Assembly (NCBI GenBank): GCA_004431415.1
Contig: QPMI01000190.1
Coordinates: forward strand, 62,001 to 126,000
Origin: Cyanophora paradoxa
Lineage: Eukaryota; Glaucocystophyceae; Cyanophorales; Cyanophoraceae
Direction of reading: 5' to 3'
Length of the DNA stretch: 64,000 nt
The notes beneath the pieces were generated by a model. That model had not been told where the DNA came from. It made no database searches and saw only the letters and a program-made list of their open reading frames with translations. This document shows positions 18,334 to 31,000 of the stretch, in pieces. Position 1 is the first letter of the stretch; each line of letters opens with the position of its first letter. A program made the translations under genes and the position numbers.

Positions 18334-21300
18334 ATGAAGCGCGACCGCGACGCGTACGAGGACTCGGACGACATGAGCGAGCAACCTCCGAAGCGGGGAG
18401 GCCCGGTGCGCCGCTGGCTCGACGCGGAGTGCGCACCCCTCGAACTCGCCCGCTCACGCCCCGCGGCGCTCCCCGTTGCGCCGACAGCCTCCTCAAGCGC
18501 CGGCGATGCCAAATATGTGTTCGTGAGGCGCGCGCGTCCCTCGCTCGTCGCGTAGCTAACGCGGCAATCGCCAGGGCCGCCGGCGCCCTACGCGTACGGG
18601 GCGCCCTATGGGCCCTTTCCGCCTCCTCCATACGCTCCGGTGCCACCGCAGCCGCCGCAGGCGTGGATGGGAGGGCCGACGGAGCCGCAGCCGCCGGGCT
18701 TGATAAGCTTCCACCAGGTGCAGGCCGCGGCTGCAGCCGCAGCCGCAGCGGCCGCACAGGCGCAGTACCAGCAGCAGCAGCAGATCCTTCATTCCCTTCT
18801 CCCTCAGCAGCCGCGAGGCAGCGGGCGGCAGCCGCAGCAGCTGTACGTGCCGCGCGGCCGGGGGGAGGCTCCGCCGCCCCGGCAGCCGCCGCAGCCGGCT
18901 CCGCAGCAGCAGCGCCCGCCGAAGCCGGCCTTCCAGGACACGGCGCTCGCGGTGCGCGCACCCTGCGGCGCCGGCGCGTGCGCGCGTCGACGCGGGGCCG
19001 GCGCAGCCGTCCGCTGTGCTCGCGCACGTGCAAAAGTTCCTTCACGCCGACAGCCTGGACGGGAGTGGCGCTAGCGAGCCGCTTTGTGAGGGCTCCTCCT
19101 CCGCGGGACCCCCGCGGGAAGAGCGGAAGCGGGAGCGCGAGGAGAAGAAGGACGAGAAGCGGGATCGGGAGCGAGAGCGGGAGCAGGAGCGGGCGCGGGA
19201 GCGGACGCGGGACCGCGAACGGCTGGCCCGCAGCCGGGACGGGGACCGGTACCCCCGGAGCGACAGCGGGGGCGGCCTCCTCCGGGACCCGGCGCGGGAC
19301 GGCGGCGGCGGCGGCGGCGGCGGCGGATCCGGGGGAGGCGGCGGCGGGGGCTACGGGAGCTACCGGCCGCCGTACCGGCCGCGGGGCGGCTTCCAGGGGC
19401 TCGTCTCCTCGCCCTTCGTCGAGGCGCAGTGGGTCAACGTCCGCGACGGCGTCGTGCGCCTGTACCCCCTGCCCGGCCCGTGCCCCCCTCACCGCCCCGG
19501 ACGCAGGCGAGCAAGGGGTACGACATCGGGCGCATGGAGGACGGTGCGCGGGTGCAGGGGCGGAAGCGGGCCCCGTCGTTTGGCACTCACCGCTAGCCCC
19601 GCCCCCCGCCGGGCCGCGCCGGGCCGCGCAGGGGTCTTCGACACGCGGGAGCCAAACGTGTACCGCGTCCACTCCCACTCCATCGAGTACCGCACCGTGC
19701 GCTCCCCGCCGCGCGTACATCGTGAGCTGCCTGTTCCCGGCGCCCCTCCGAGGCCCGCCGCGCTCAGGTGAACATGAACCTGGTGCGGTGCGACTGCCCG
19801 AACAGGTGCCGGCCGCCCCGCGCAGCGCGCCGCCGCTCTGCATGGAACCTCACAGGGCCCTCCCCGCCGGCAGCGCGCCGCCCTTCTGCTCGCACCTCTA
19901 CGCGGTGTGCGTGGCGCGGCCCCAGCACCGCCTCAAGGCAGCCCTCCTCGCCTACGCCGAGCAGGTGCCAGCGGGCGGCCCGGGGCAGCCGGCCTAGCGC
20001 TCGTGACCGCTGCCCTGCCGCCCGCGCGCGCGCTCACGCCGGGGGGAGCAGCAGCAGCACCGGCGGGCGCTGCCGGAGCAGCAGGCGGTGGGGGACCTGC
20101 GGCGCAAGTTCTTCCCCCGGGAGGGCGAGGAGGCGGCGGGCAAGGGCGTCCCCGTGCTGGAGCCCGAGGCGGCGCTGGAGGCCGCCCTCGCCGCCCTCGC
20201 CGCCCTCGTCGGCCGCGAGACCCAGGACGCCATCGACGGGTGCCCCGTTCTTCCCTCCTCGCCCTTCCTGCCCCCTCCCTCCCTGACGCCACCTCTCCGC
20301 CCAGCGTCCACGCCAGCCGCGGCGGCGGCCGGGAGAGGTGCGCGGGCCCGCCCTCCTGGCGTCGGACTCGCCGCTGAGCGCTCCGCTCTCGCGGCAGGCG
20401 CCGCGGCTCCTCCTCCTCGTCGTCTTCCTCCTCGTCCTCGAGCGAGGCGGAGGGCGGGTCGGACCCCGAGGCCCCGAAGAAGGAGAAGGGCGGCGGGGCG
20501 GGGGAGGCGGGCAAGCGGTACGACTCGGCGGTGTACCGCAAGGGCCAGAAGGCGAGCAAGAAGCGCGCCGTCATCGACGCCGCCCGCGAGCTCCTCAAGC
20601 GCGGGTGCCCCCTCCCCGCATCCCCTGCGCCTTCTCCGCCCCCGCTCAGGGGCGGGCGGGCAGGCCGGAGGACGGGGCGCGGGCGCTGGAGTGGCTGGCC
20701 GGCCTCGAGGGGAAGCTCGCGGAGAAGTTCGGCGCCCGCTCCTTCAAGAAGCTCAAGTGCCCCCCGCAGCCCGCCCGAGGCGCGCCTCGCGCTCACGCCG
20801 GGGGCGCGCTGCAGGGCGGGCCCCTTGCTCTCGCTGCTCTCGCGGGACCCGCGGCTGCGGCGCGAGGCGATGCGGCAGCTCGCGATCGCCGCGCTCGAGG
20901 CCCCGCCGGGCCCCACGTCGGCCCCGGACGCGGAGCTCGCCGAGGCCGCCGCCGAGTGCCTGGCGGCCGCCCTCGAGGCCGACGAGGCGCTGGGGGAGGA
21001 GCTCCCCGAGGGCACCCGCCGCCGCCTCGCCCGCGCCTTCCCCGCCGAGGCCCCGCGGGCGGCGCCCGCCCCGCGCCCCCCCGGCGGCGCTGGCGGAGGC
21101 GCTGCGGGAGGCGGCGGGGCGGGCGGCCGGGCGGGCGGCGTCGGCGTCGGAGGCGGCGGCCCGCCTCGCCGCCCTCGAGGCGGCCTGGCTCGGCCCCGCC
21201 GCCGCCGCCGGCCCGGGCGGCAGCCTCCTGGCCGCGGCGGCGGCGGCCGGCGAGGGCGGCGCGGCCGTGCGGGAGGCGCTGGACGCGTGGTGGGAGGCCG

Positions 21301-24300
21301 CGGGGCCCCCGGGCCGCTCCGCCCGGCCCCCGGCGGCGGCCTGGTGCCCCCGGGCGAGCTGTGGGCCTTCCTGCGGCAGTGCGGGCTGGGCGAGGCGGGC
21401 GGGGAGGGGGCGGGGCCCGAGGCGGCGGCGCGGGCGGCGTGCCGGCAGTTCGGGGCGGGCGGCGTGGCGGCCCTCGGCTTCCCCGACGCCGCCGCCCTCG
21501 CCGCCTTCGCCGCCGCCGAGGGGCCCCTCGAGGCCCCCGCCGGCCCCGCCCACGCCGAGGCGCTCCTCGCGGGGCGCGAGGAGGCCGCAGGCGGGGCCGG
21601 CCTCGGCTGGGCCGCGGGGCGCGAGCGGGCGCTGGCGGCCCTCGCGGCGGTGGGGCCCCTGCAGGAGGCCGCCGCCGCCGCCTGCTGGGCCGAGGCCTAC
21701 GAGGCCTCCCTCGGGCCCCTCCCCGCCTTCCTGCGCCGCGAGGCGCCCCGGCCCTCGCCCGCTGCTTCGTCGCCCTCCCGGGGGGGCGCTCCTCCGCCTC
21801 CTGCCCCCGAGGCGGCCGCCCCCGAGGCCTTCGGCGCCGCCCTGGGCGACGGGGCCGGCCGCCGCGCCGCCGCCGTCGCCGCCTCGCTCGTGCTCCACGC
21901 CGGCTCGCTGGCCGCCGCCCCGCTCGCCCTCGCCCGGCGCCTCGCCGAGGCCCCCGTGCGCCGCCTCGCCGCCACTGCCTCCGCCCTGGCCCCCGTCGCC
22001 GCCGACTTCCTCTCCGCCCTGCAAGGCACACCCTTCGGCGCCTGCCCCGAGCTCCTCCGCTGCCTCCTCGAGCCGGCCCTCGCCGCCCGCCCCGCCCTCC
22101 CCGCCGAGCTCCTCGGGCTCGCCGCGGGGCGCCCCGGGCTGCGGCCCGCTCTCCACGCCGCCGGCATCCGCCTCGCCGTCCCCGAGTGGCTCGCCGACTT
22201 CGAGGCCGGGCCCGCCCCGGCCCCCGCACCCGCCCCCGTCGCCGCTGCCCCGCCGCGTGCCCCTCTTACCACAGCCGCCTCTGCCCCTGCCCCGCCCCCG
22301 CCGCCATTTCTTCGTCTGAGAAGGAGAGCGCCGCCTCCGCCTCAGCCTCCGCCGCCCCGCCGCCCCGGCCCCGCACCGCCGCCGGAGCCGGCGCCGGCGC
22401 CGGCCGACGAGGCGGGGCGGCGGGCGCTGGTGGAGGCGGTGCGGCGGGAGGAGTTCGGCGTGGGCCTCGCGGCGGACCCGGGGGCGGCGGCGGTGCTGGG
22501 GCGGCAGCAGGCGCGCCTCACGCGGGCCCTGCAGCGCCTCTCCGAGGACCTCTACGCCAAGGCCCGCGCCCCCCGCTCTCCATCCCCGCTGCTGAGCCCT
22601 GACGCGCCCTCTCGCGCCGCGCAGGACATCCACCTGGCGCTCGAGCTCGTGCAGAACGCGGACGACAACCGGTACCCGGCGGGGGCCCTCCCCACCCTCA
22701 CCTTCGCCCTCGACGCCGACGCCCTCTCCGTCTTCAACAACGAGGCGCGGGCCCCCCCCCCTTCCCCCTCCCCCCTCGGGCCCTGAGCTCCCCCAGGTGG
22801 GCTTCCGGGAGGCGGACCTGCGGGCGATCTGCGACGTGGGGGCCTCGACGAAGGTGGACCGCGCGGCGGGGCTCATCGGGTGCAAGGGCATCGGCTTCAA
22901 GTCCGTCTTCCACGTCACGGACCGCCCGCACCTCTTCTCCGCCGGCTTCCGCGTCCGCTTCGACGCCGGCGACGCCTCCGGCCTCGGCTACGTCCTCCCC
23001 CACTGGGTGCGCGGCCGAGGCGCTTCGTCGGGCCGCCGCGCCGCTCACCGGCTGCGCCCAGGTGGACGGGCCCGTCCCGCCCGAGGCCGCGGGCGAGCCC
23101 GACTGGCGGCAGGGCGCCGGCGACGGCGGCTCGCCCTGGGGCACCCGCTTCTGGCTCCCCGTGCGGGGGCCCCTGCTGGAGAGCGGGAAGTGGGCGGGGG
23201 CGCTCGCCGCCAAGTTCACGGAGGTGCCGGCGGCGCTGCTGCTCTTCCTGCGCCGCCTGCGCCGCATCGCCGTCGACAACCGCCTCGCCGGCCTGCGCCG
23301 GACGATGACCCGCCGGGACGCCCCCCTCGAGGGCCTCCCCCCGGGCGCCTCCATCGTCGAGATCGCGGTGGAGGAGCGGCGCGCGGCGGCGCCCGACCCG
23401 GCGACGGGCGAGGTCTTCGTGACGGCGGCGCCTCCCTCGGCGACGCGGTACCTCCTCGTGCGGCGCGAGGTCGAGTGCGGGGCGCTCCTGCAGGCCGCCC
23501 GCCCCGCCGGGGGCCAGGCGAGCACCACCCTCGTCCTCGCCTTCCCCCTCCCCGAGGGCGCGGGCCCCGCGCCGGCGCCGCCCCGCCAGAAGGTCTTCGC
23601 GTACCTCCCCGTGCGCCCCGCCCCGCCCGCCAAAAACTTCCGCTGCGCTGCCGAACGCTTGCGGGGGGGCAGCTGCGCAGCTACGGCCTGCGGTTCGTGG
23701 TGCAGGCGGACTGGGAGGTGCCCTCCTCGCGGGAGGACCTCATGAAGGGCAGCGCCTGGAACGAGCACCTGCGCGCCCACGTCGCCCCCGCCTTCCTCGA
23801 CGCGCGCCCGCCCCCCGCCCCGCCCCCCGCCCCCCCCTGAGGCCCCCGCAGGCCCTGCGCCTCTTCCAGGAGCACCCGGCGCTCGGAGGCCGCTTCTACG
23901 GCTACATCCCCGCCGAGGGCGAGGTCACGGGCTTCTTCCGCCCCGTCGCCCGCGCCCTCCTCGACGCCCTCCGCTCCCACCCCTGCGTCCGCGTCGCCAG
24001 CCCCGACGGCGCCGGCTGGGCCCGCCCCGCCCTCGCCCTCCGCGCCCCGCCCGAGGCGCTGCGCGTGCTGCCCCGGCGGCGCTGCACGCCGCGCTGGGGC
24101 TCTCGTACGCGGCCGGCGAGGAGGAGGGCGGGGCCCGGAGGCGCTGCTGGCGGCCCTGGGGGTGCGCCAGCTCTCCGCCCGCGACCTCGCGGAGGCCCTT
24201 GCCTCGGGCCCCCGCCGGGCGCCGGCGGCGGGGCCGAGTGGGCGGGGCGCGCCCTCGCCCTCGCCGGCCGCCTCCTCGAGGCCGAGGCGCGCGCCGGGGC

Positions 24301-27300
24301 CCTCGAGCCGGCCCTCGCCGCCCTCCGCCGCGCCCGCATCCTCCCCTCTGCGGGGCCCCGCGGGGGCGGCCGCCGAGGGCCCCTTCTACCTCCCCGGCGA
24401 GGCGGCCGCCGCTTACGGCTTCGAGGCGGAGCTCCGCGTGCTGGACCCCGCCGCGCTCGCCGCGCTGCCGCCGGCCGACGAGGCGGCGGCGCGGGGCGCG
24501 CTGGAGCGCCTCGGGGCGCGCCCAATGGACCCGCGCAGCGTCATCGCCGCGCACGTCGCCCGCGCATGGCCGCCTGCCCCGACCCCGCGCCGTCCGCCCT
24601 CTCCTGCATCCGCGCCCCCCGCTCATCGCCTCCCCTGACCCCCGCCCCCGCGTGCAGCTGGTGGGGTACCTGGCGTTCGTGCGGGACCACTTCGAGTCGG
24701 CGGTGCTGCGGGGGATGGAGGCGGCGGAGCAGGCCGCCCTCCGCGCCTCGGCCCGCCTGCTGGCGGTCCGCGGGGGCGACGAGCTCGCCGTGGCTCCCGG
24801 CGCCGCCCGCCTGCCGCCCCTCTACGGCGCCCCCGTCGACCTCGCCGCCCTCCCCGGCTGCCCCGCCGCCTTCCCCCTCCTCTCCCCCGCCTACGCCGCC
24901 GCCCTCCCGCCGGGCGCCCCGCCCCCCGCCGCCGCCTGGGGCCCCCTCTTCCGCTGGCTCGGCGTGCCCCCGCTGCTCGCCGCCGCCCCGCTCGCCCCGC
25001 TCCGCCTCACCGCCGCCGAGCGCGCCACCGACGCCCGCTGGGGCGCCGCCCCCGTCCTCTCCGACCCGCCGCCCTCCCCGCGAGGGCGAGGGCGAGGGCG
25101 AGGCCGGCCCGGCCGCGTGGCCCCCGCGGAGGCCTACGAGGTGCTCGACCACGAGTGCCCCGAGCTCCCCGAGCTGCTCGCGCGCCTCGCCGCCGCCGCC
25201 GCCTCGCCCGCCGCCGCCGCCGCCGCCCTCGCGCCCCTCGCCGCCGCCCTCGCCGCCGCCTGGGCCGAGCACTACGCCGCGCGCGCCCTCGCCGCCGTCA
25301 CGCCCTCGACGGCGCCGGGCGCCCCGCCGGGGCCCCTTCTCCGTCCCTCCGCCTTCCTCCTGCAGCTCCGCTCCCTCCCCTGGCTGCCCCTCCGCGCGGG
25401 CCCGCCGGCGAGGCGCGCCTTGGGCCGCCCTCCGGCGCCCTCCTCCCCGCCCCGAGCTGGTGCTCGTCTTCGGGGAGTGCGCGCTGTACGCGGCGGGGCC
25501 CGTCGAGCCGCCCGCCCTCGCCGCCGCCCTCGGCCTCGCCGCCCGCCCGACCCCGCCGCCCTCCTCGCCGCCCTCCGCCGCTGGGCCCGCCGCCCGCCGC
25601 CCCCTCCGACCCCGGGTCGGACTCGGGGGCCCCCGCAGCGCCGGCGCCGGACGGGGCCTGCCTGGGGCGCGTCTACGGGTGCCTCGCGGAGGCGCTCGCG
25701 GCGGGGCGGGCGGAGGGCGCCTCCCTCCGCGCCGCCTTCGAGCGGGGCGCGCTCCTCGGCGTGCCCCGCGCGGGCGCCGCGCCCCTCTTCATCGCCCCCG
25801 GGGCGGCCTGCTGGGAGGACGGGACGGGGGTGGTGGAGGAGGAGGGCGCCGTGCACGCCCTCGCCGAGCGCTACCCCGAGGCCCTCTGGCCCTTCTTCGA
25901 GGCCCTCGGCGTCCCCGCGCCCCGCCCCCCGCCGCCTGCCTCGCCGCCCTCCGCCGCCTCGCCGCCTCGGCCCCCGGCGCCTCCGCCGCCCGCGCCGCCG
26001 ACGCCGCCGCCCTCCTCGCGCACCTCGCCCGCTCCCTGCCGCCCCCGCCGCCCCGGGCCTCCCGACCCCTCCCCGCCGCCTTCGCCGGCTCCGCGCGCAC
26101 CGCCCGCCTCCTCCCGCCGCCGGGGGGCCTGGGCCTCGCTCGCCGAGGGCCCCCTCACGGACGAGTCCCCCGAGGGGCCCTCGCGCCCCTCTTCGAGCCC
26201 TGCCCCGCCCTGTCCTGTGCTTCGCGGGGGCGCGGCGGGGCCCCCCGTGCCCCGCGACGTGCGCGAAGCGGCGCTGGCGGCCGTTCGCCGCCTCGGCGTC
26301 CCCGACCTCGCCGAGGCCGCCGACCGCCGCGTCCTGCCCGGCGGCCCGCCCCGCCCGAGCCGCCCCTCACCTCCGCCCTCCGCCGTCTCCTCCCCTTCGC
26401 CCAGCGCTACCTGCGGGCCCGCCACCCGGGCCCTACGCCGCCGCCTGCGCCGCCGGCCTCCCCGCCGCCCTCGCCGCCCTCCGCGTCGCCAGCGCCCCGC
26501 GCCTCGCGGTCGCCTACGCGCTGGAGGGCCGCGAGTCGGCCCGCGCCCGGCCCCCTGCGCCCTCGACCCCTCCGACCCCGCCGCCCCGCGCCTCCTCTGC
26601 CGGGAGCGGGGGGCGGCCGCCGGGGCGGCGCTGCCGTCGCTGCTGGGGGAGCTGACGCGGCTCTTCTTCGGGGGGCGGCGGGAGTCGCCGCTGGCCAACT
26701 TCCTGGCCGTCCTCGCGGGGCTCCTGGGCGAGGGGGACGACCCGGCCGCCGGCGAGCGCGCCGAGGAGTACGCGCGCGGCTCCGAGCAGCTCCCGCCCCT
26801 CCCGGAGGGCGAGGCCGCCTGGGAGGCCCCCGACGAGCCCGAGGGGCCCGAGGGGCCCGAGGAGGCCGGCGCCTCCGGCCCGCACCCCGCCTCCTCCGCC
26901 CCGGAGGCCGAGGGGGAGGAGGAGGAGGACGTGACGGCGGAGGCGCTGGCAGCGACGGGGCGGGGGCGGGGCGGGCAGGAGGCCCCCGCCGGGGCCGGCC
27001 GCCCGGACCTCGAGGCGTACCTGGAGGCCAAGCGGGCGGAGGAGGCGGCGGCGCTGGCGGCGGGCCGGCAGGCCGGGGCCGATGTCGGTGCCCCGGGCGG
27101 CCCGTCTGCGGCCGGCGGCGCGGCGGGGTTCGTGATGGAGGAGGTAGACGCGGGGACGGCGGAGCGGGAGGCGCAGCGGATGCCGGTGCTGTACCGCAAC
27201 GCCGCCAGCAGGGGCGACCGCTCGGCCGTGGGCCGCTGGGGCGAGGAGTTCGTCTGGCGCTTTCTCGTGGCGACCCGCCCCGGGGCGGACGTGCGCTGGC

Positions 27301-27740
27301 TCAACAAGGAGGCCGAGACGGGGGCGGAGTACGACATCCGGGTGACGGAGGGGGACGGGAGGGTGGAGCTGGTGGAGGTGAAGGCGACGGCGACGGCGGA
27401 GAAGCACCTCTTCGAGGTCTCCTACCGCGAGTGGCACACCGCACAGATGGAGGGCGACGGTGCGCCCCCCCACCCGCCCCTGCATTTGCCCACCCTTCCA
27501 TCCCCCCGCCCACTCGTCCCGCCCGTACTGTGCGGACCTGCAGCCTTCACCATCTACCGTGTCTACAACGCGGGTGAGCGTCACTGAGTCACTGTCCAAC
27601 TTAATCTCTCTGCCAATTCTAGGTCCTTACGCATATGTGCATGGACCGCGGCAGGCACACCGGCAGTGAAGCTGACGCGAGTGCGGAACCCCTACCGCCA
27701 GTGGCGCGACCGCCGCATCGGCATCTGCTTCGCCCTCTAG
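18334..27740 (+). CDS. giant NO VEIN/sacsin-type protein with GHKL ATPase fold and DUF3883 C-terminus
   Basis: The diagnostic core is at about 22430-23020: LTRALQRLSEDLYAK, IHLALELVQNADDNRYP, FNNE, GFREADLRAICDVGASTK and LIGCKGIGFKSVFHVTD. These are the N, DxxxD and GxKGIGFKS boxes of the sacsin/NO VEIN histidine-kinase-like ATPase domain. The C-terminus carries DUF3883: VGRWGEEFVWRFL, EYDIRVTEGDGRVELVEVKAT and FTIYRVYNAG. A last exon after GGCAG reads VKLTRVRNPYRQWRDR and stops at 27740. Between them are over 1200 alanine-rich helical residues. Upstream exons with no stop between them give MKRDRDAYEDSDD, a Tyr/Pro region, an Ala/Gln tract, an Arg/Glu-rich segment (about 19120-19240) and a poly-Ser stretch (20400). 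They look like a basic nuclear N-terminus but could be a separate gene ending before about 20500. In Arabidopsis, NO VEIN is nuclear and needed for leaf vascular development and cell fate. Many introns are inferred. Confidence 0.6.
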
Positions 27741-28029
27741 ACTCGAGTCTAGAGCCAAGCCTCTCCGAGTCAGCTCCGCCCCTCGCGATCGAGCTCGGCA
27801 TGAAGCTAATTGTTCGGACTCGAAATTCAACAACGTACGTATACTGTCATTCGCACACAGACGGAATGGAGGGAGGTTGGGAGGTTTTGGGAGGTGAGCA
27901 TCCGGACACCCCAAAGTGGGAGAGGGGGAAGGAGGTCCTTAAGCTTCCCCAATATATGTGCACGTGGGAGCATGCGCAGAGGCCAAGGGCCTAACGATGG
28001 GCTAGAAGACTAGCCGATGAGCCTCATGA

Positions 28030-31000
28030 TCACTGCCGGGAGGGGACGAAGGGACTCTTGGAGAGGGCCTGGCGAAAACCCCTGGAGCCTTCCGAGACCA
28101 CGGGCCACCGGTCGACCCCGAGCCTGCTGCAGGCCTTCTTGAGCGTCTTGGGATCGAGTTCGAGGTGCAGAGCCGCATCTTTCTGCTTCCAGCCTGCCTC
28201 GAAGAACCACCGGATGCAGTCGAGCGTGACCTTCTTGCTCCCCTTGCAAGGCTGCGGGGCCGTTCCAGACGGCGGGGCAGGCGGGACCTGCACGGACGGC
28301 AGGGCCGGCGGGGCCGGCGGGACCGGCGGGACCGGGGAGTAGGGCTGGTACTGCTCGAGGGGGGGCGGGGGGTAGGGCTGCTGCTGCCAGAGGGGGGGCG
28401 GGGGGTACAGCTGATCATGATGCTGCTCGAGAGGAGGGGGGTAGGGCGGCTGCTGCCCGAAGGGAAGCGGGGGAAAGAGCTGCAGGCGATGCTGAGCGTG
28501 TGGCTGCCCGAGCGGGGGGCTGGAGGGCGGCCACTCGGGGAGCGGCGGCACCCAGGGAGGCTCGAAGCGCAGCAGCCCGGGAGCACTGGAAGCGCACTCC
28601 CAAGTCTCTCCCGGGGACGCCTGGGCGGGAGATGGCGCGGCCACGGTCGCCCGCTTCACGGCCTTCCGCCCCGGGGCCTCCTCCGCCCCCGCCGTGTCGG
28701 CCGCCTGCAACCGCTTACCCTCCCCTGCCCGCCTGTCTGCGCCGGCCAAGGTCGGCCGGGGCAGCTTCGCCTTCGCCGCGCGCTCCTCCGCCGCCTCTTC
28801 CTCCGTAGCGCGCTCCTCGGCCGCCGCCTCCGCCTCCACCGCCGCCCCGGGCGCGTGCCGGGTCACCCCAGGCCCCGCGTCGCCGTCGCCTCGCGTCGCC
28901 ATCGCCCGGCACCGGGGCTCCGGCCGCCGCGGGCGAGCTAGCGGGCGCACGCTGGGCATTCCGACGAGGTCGGTGGCGGCGATCTTGAGGAGGCGCGCCT
29001 CGCCGTAGTGCTCCGGCAGCGACATCTGCTCGAACTGGGCCGGCGCCCCCCGCGCTCGCACCCCGGCGCCTCTGTCTGGGGTGGGGCCTCGCGGGGGGCG
29101 CGGCGCACGGAGAGGCACGGGAAGTCGCTCGGCTCGGGCCCCTCCTGCGAGGCCGGCGCCCCCTCGACGTAGATCTGGCCCCCCCGCTCAGGCGCCTCGG
29201 AGTGGATCGGAGCGCAGGCGGGCCCCGCGCACCGCCTTGATGGTGCCGACGAGGATGGAGGCGGCCCCTGAAACCTTCTCCCGCTCGTACCGCACCTTCA
29301 CCTGCCCCCCGCGAGCAGTCGCCCGGCTGAAGGGAGGCGAGGGGGAGGCGCGGGGCGCGCCCTGTGCCCCGGCTTGTACGTCGTCTTGCCGAGCTTGACG
29401 AAGTCGAGGGTGCGCCCGATCACCTGCCCCCGCCCGCCCCGCCGGCGCTCAGCTGCAGCCGGGGCCGGCCGGCGCCGGCGCCGCGCCCGCCTTCTTCGTG
29501 CGCGGCTCCTTGAAGTCGCCCGAGAAGCGCTCCGGGCAGGAGACCTGCCCCCGCGCTCAGCTTGTGATTCAGCCGCCCTTCTCTCCTCCGACATCGAGTA
29601 TAAAAAGGGGCGCGCCTCGTCGTCGAACTTGTGCCACTCCTTAACCCTGGCGCGGAACTCCCTGCGCAGCTCCTCGTACTCGTCCGCGATGAGCGCCTTG
29701 AAGGCCGCCGGGTTCACCGCCATCTGCGTCTGCGCCCCCGCGTCACCGCCCCGAGGGCGAGGCGAGGAGCGCCGCCGGCCCCGCCGCCCGGGAGGGGGGG
29801 GGGGGGGGGGGGGGGGGGGGAGGGAGGGAGGGAGGGAGGGAGAGGGGTGTGTGGGCGGGCCTTGTGGCTCTGCGGCTCGAACTCGCTGCTGAGGAAGAGG
29901 AAGCCGCGGACGCGGGGCCAGCACTCGAAGGGGAGCTCCCTGCTGCGCCGCCCCGGCTTGTCCATCCACGCCAGCCACTTCTTGTTGTTCGTCAGCGTCG
30001 CCTGCGCCATGCTCCTGCCGGGCGGCGCGTCGGCGGGGCCGGGGGACCTTGGGCCCCTCGCGGTCCCCCAGGCCCGTCTCCCGCACCGTCGACGTCTCCC
30101 GGTTCTTCAGCACGGGGAAGTACTTCAGGACGATCTGCCCGCCCCCAGCGGAGGCCGGCTTGAGCTCGAGGCTCGCGCGCTGGGCCCCGCGCGATCGATC
30201 GCGGACCGTGACTTCGACGGAGCGGCGCGAGCTCGTCTTCTCGTCCACGTACTGCACCGTGTACGTCTTCTCCCACCGCAGCCTGCGCGCCGGCCGGGCG
30301 TGGGTCGGCGTCGCGGGCTGGGCTGCGTCCGGCCTGACCTGGGGTCGCCCTGGCGGGGCCAGTCGTCGCCGGCGGCCGTCGCGGCGCCGGGCGGCGGGTG
30401 CAAGCACCGGTGGAGCGCCCGGACCTGATCGCGATCGCGGGAGCGAGCGCAGGCTTCAGAATAAGAAAGGCCAAGCGTGCAGGGCGCCACCGACCTCGTT
30501 CTCGATGGAGGCCTTCACTTCCGACGAGATGGCGGGCGGCGGATGCTCGAGCTGCGAGAGCGCGTACGGCAGCACGCTGCGGCCGCCGGCCGGCGTCAAA
30601 TCTAGGATCGCGCGGCAGGGAGAGAGAGAGAGAGTGGCGCACAGGCGCGTGAGCTCTTGTTTGCCCTGCTAGATCGCGATCAATCACTGACATGGGGCGA
30701 GAGAGCAGAGGGCAGCACGGGCGGCAGGCGAGGCGCACATCGTACTCCACGACGATGAGCTTGACAGGGCACAGAGCCTCGGGGAGCTGCATGGGCTGCT
30801 GGAGAGGCTGCTCGGGGTCGGGCAGGGGGAGGTGCTGGAGCCGCTCGGGGTCCTCCTTAAAGCCGCCGTGGAGGTAGAAGTGGTACGTCTCTGCGCGCCC
30901 CCCGCTCACCCAGAACTCTATCCCAACCGCAAGCGCAGCGTGATCGATATCATGAAGAATCAGGCGACCGGCAAGGAAGCGGATGATGGCCGTCTTGTGC

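Noticed and set aside
20753-22918. 721-codon open frame on the - strand
   Set aside because: It lies opposite the NO VEIN-like exons, which carry recognisable ATPase motifs. The - product is Gly/Arg low complexity.
28030-28902. Stand-alone RWP-RK gene starting at ATG 28902
   Set aside because: Kept only as the alternative. The frame is open upstream of that ATG back to a good acceptor (CCCAG near 29030), and the upstream residues continue the ATPase protein. The gene is therefore listed as a fusion.
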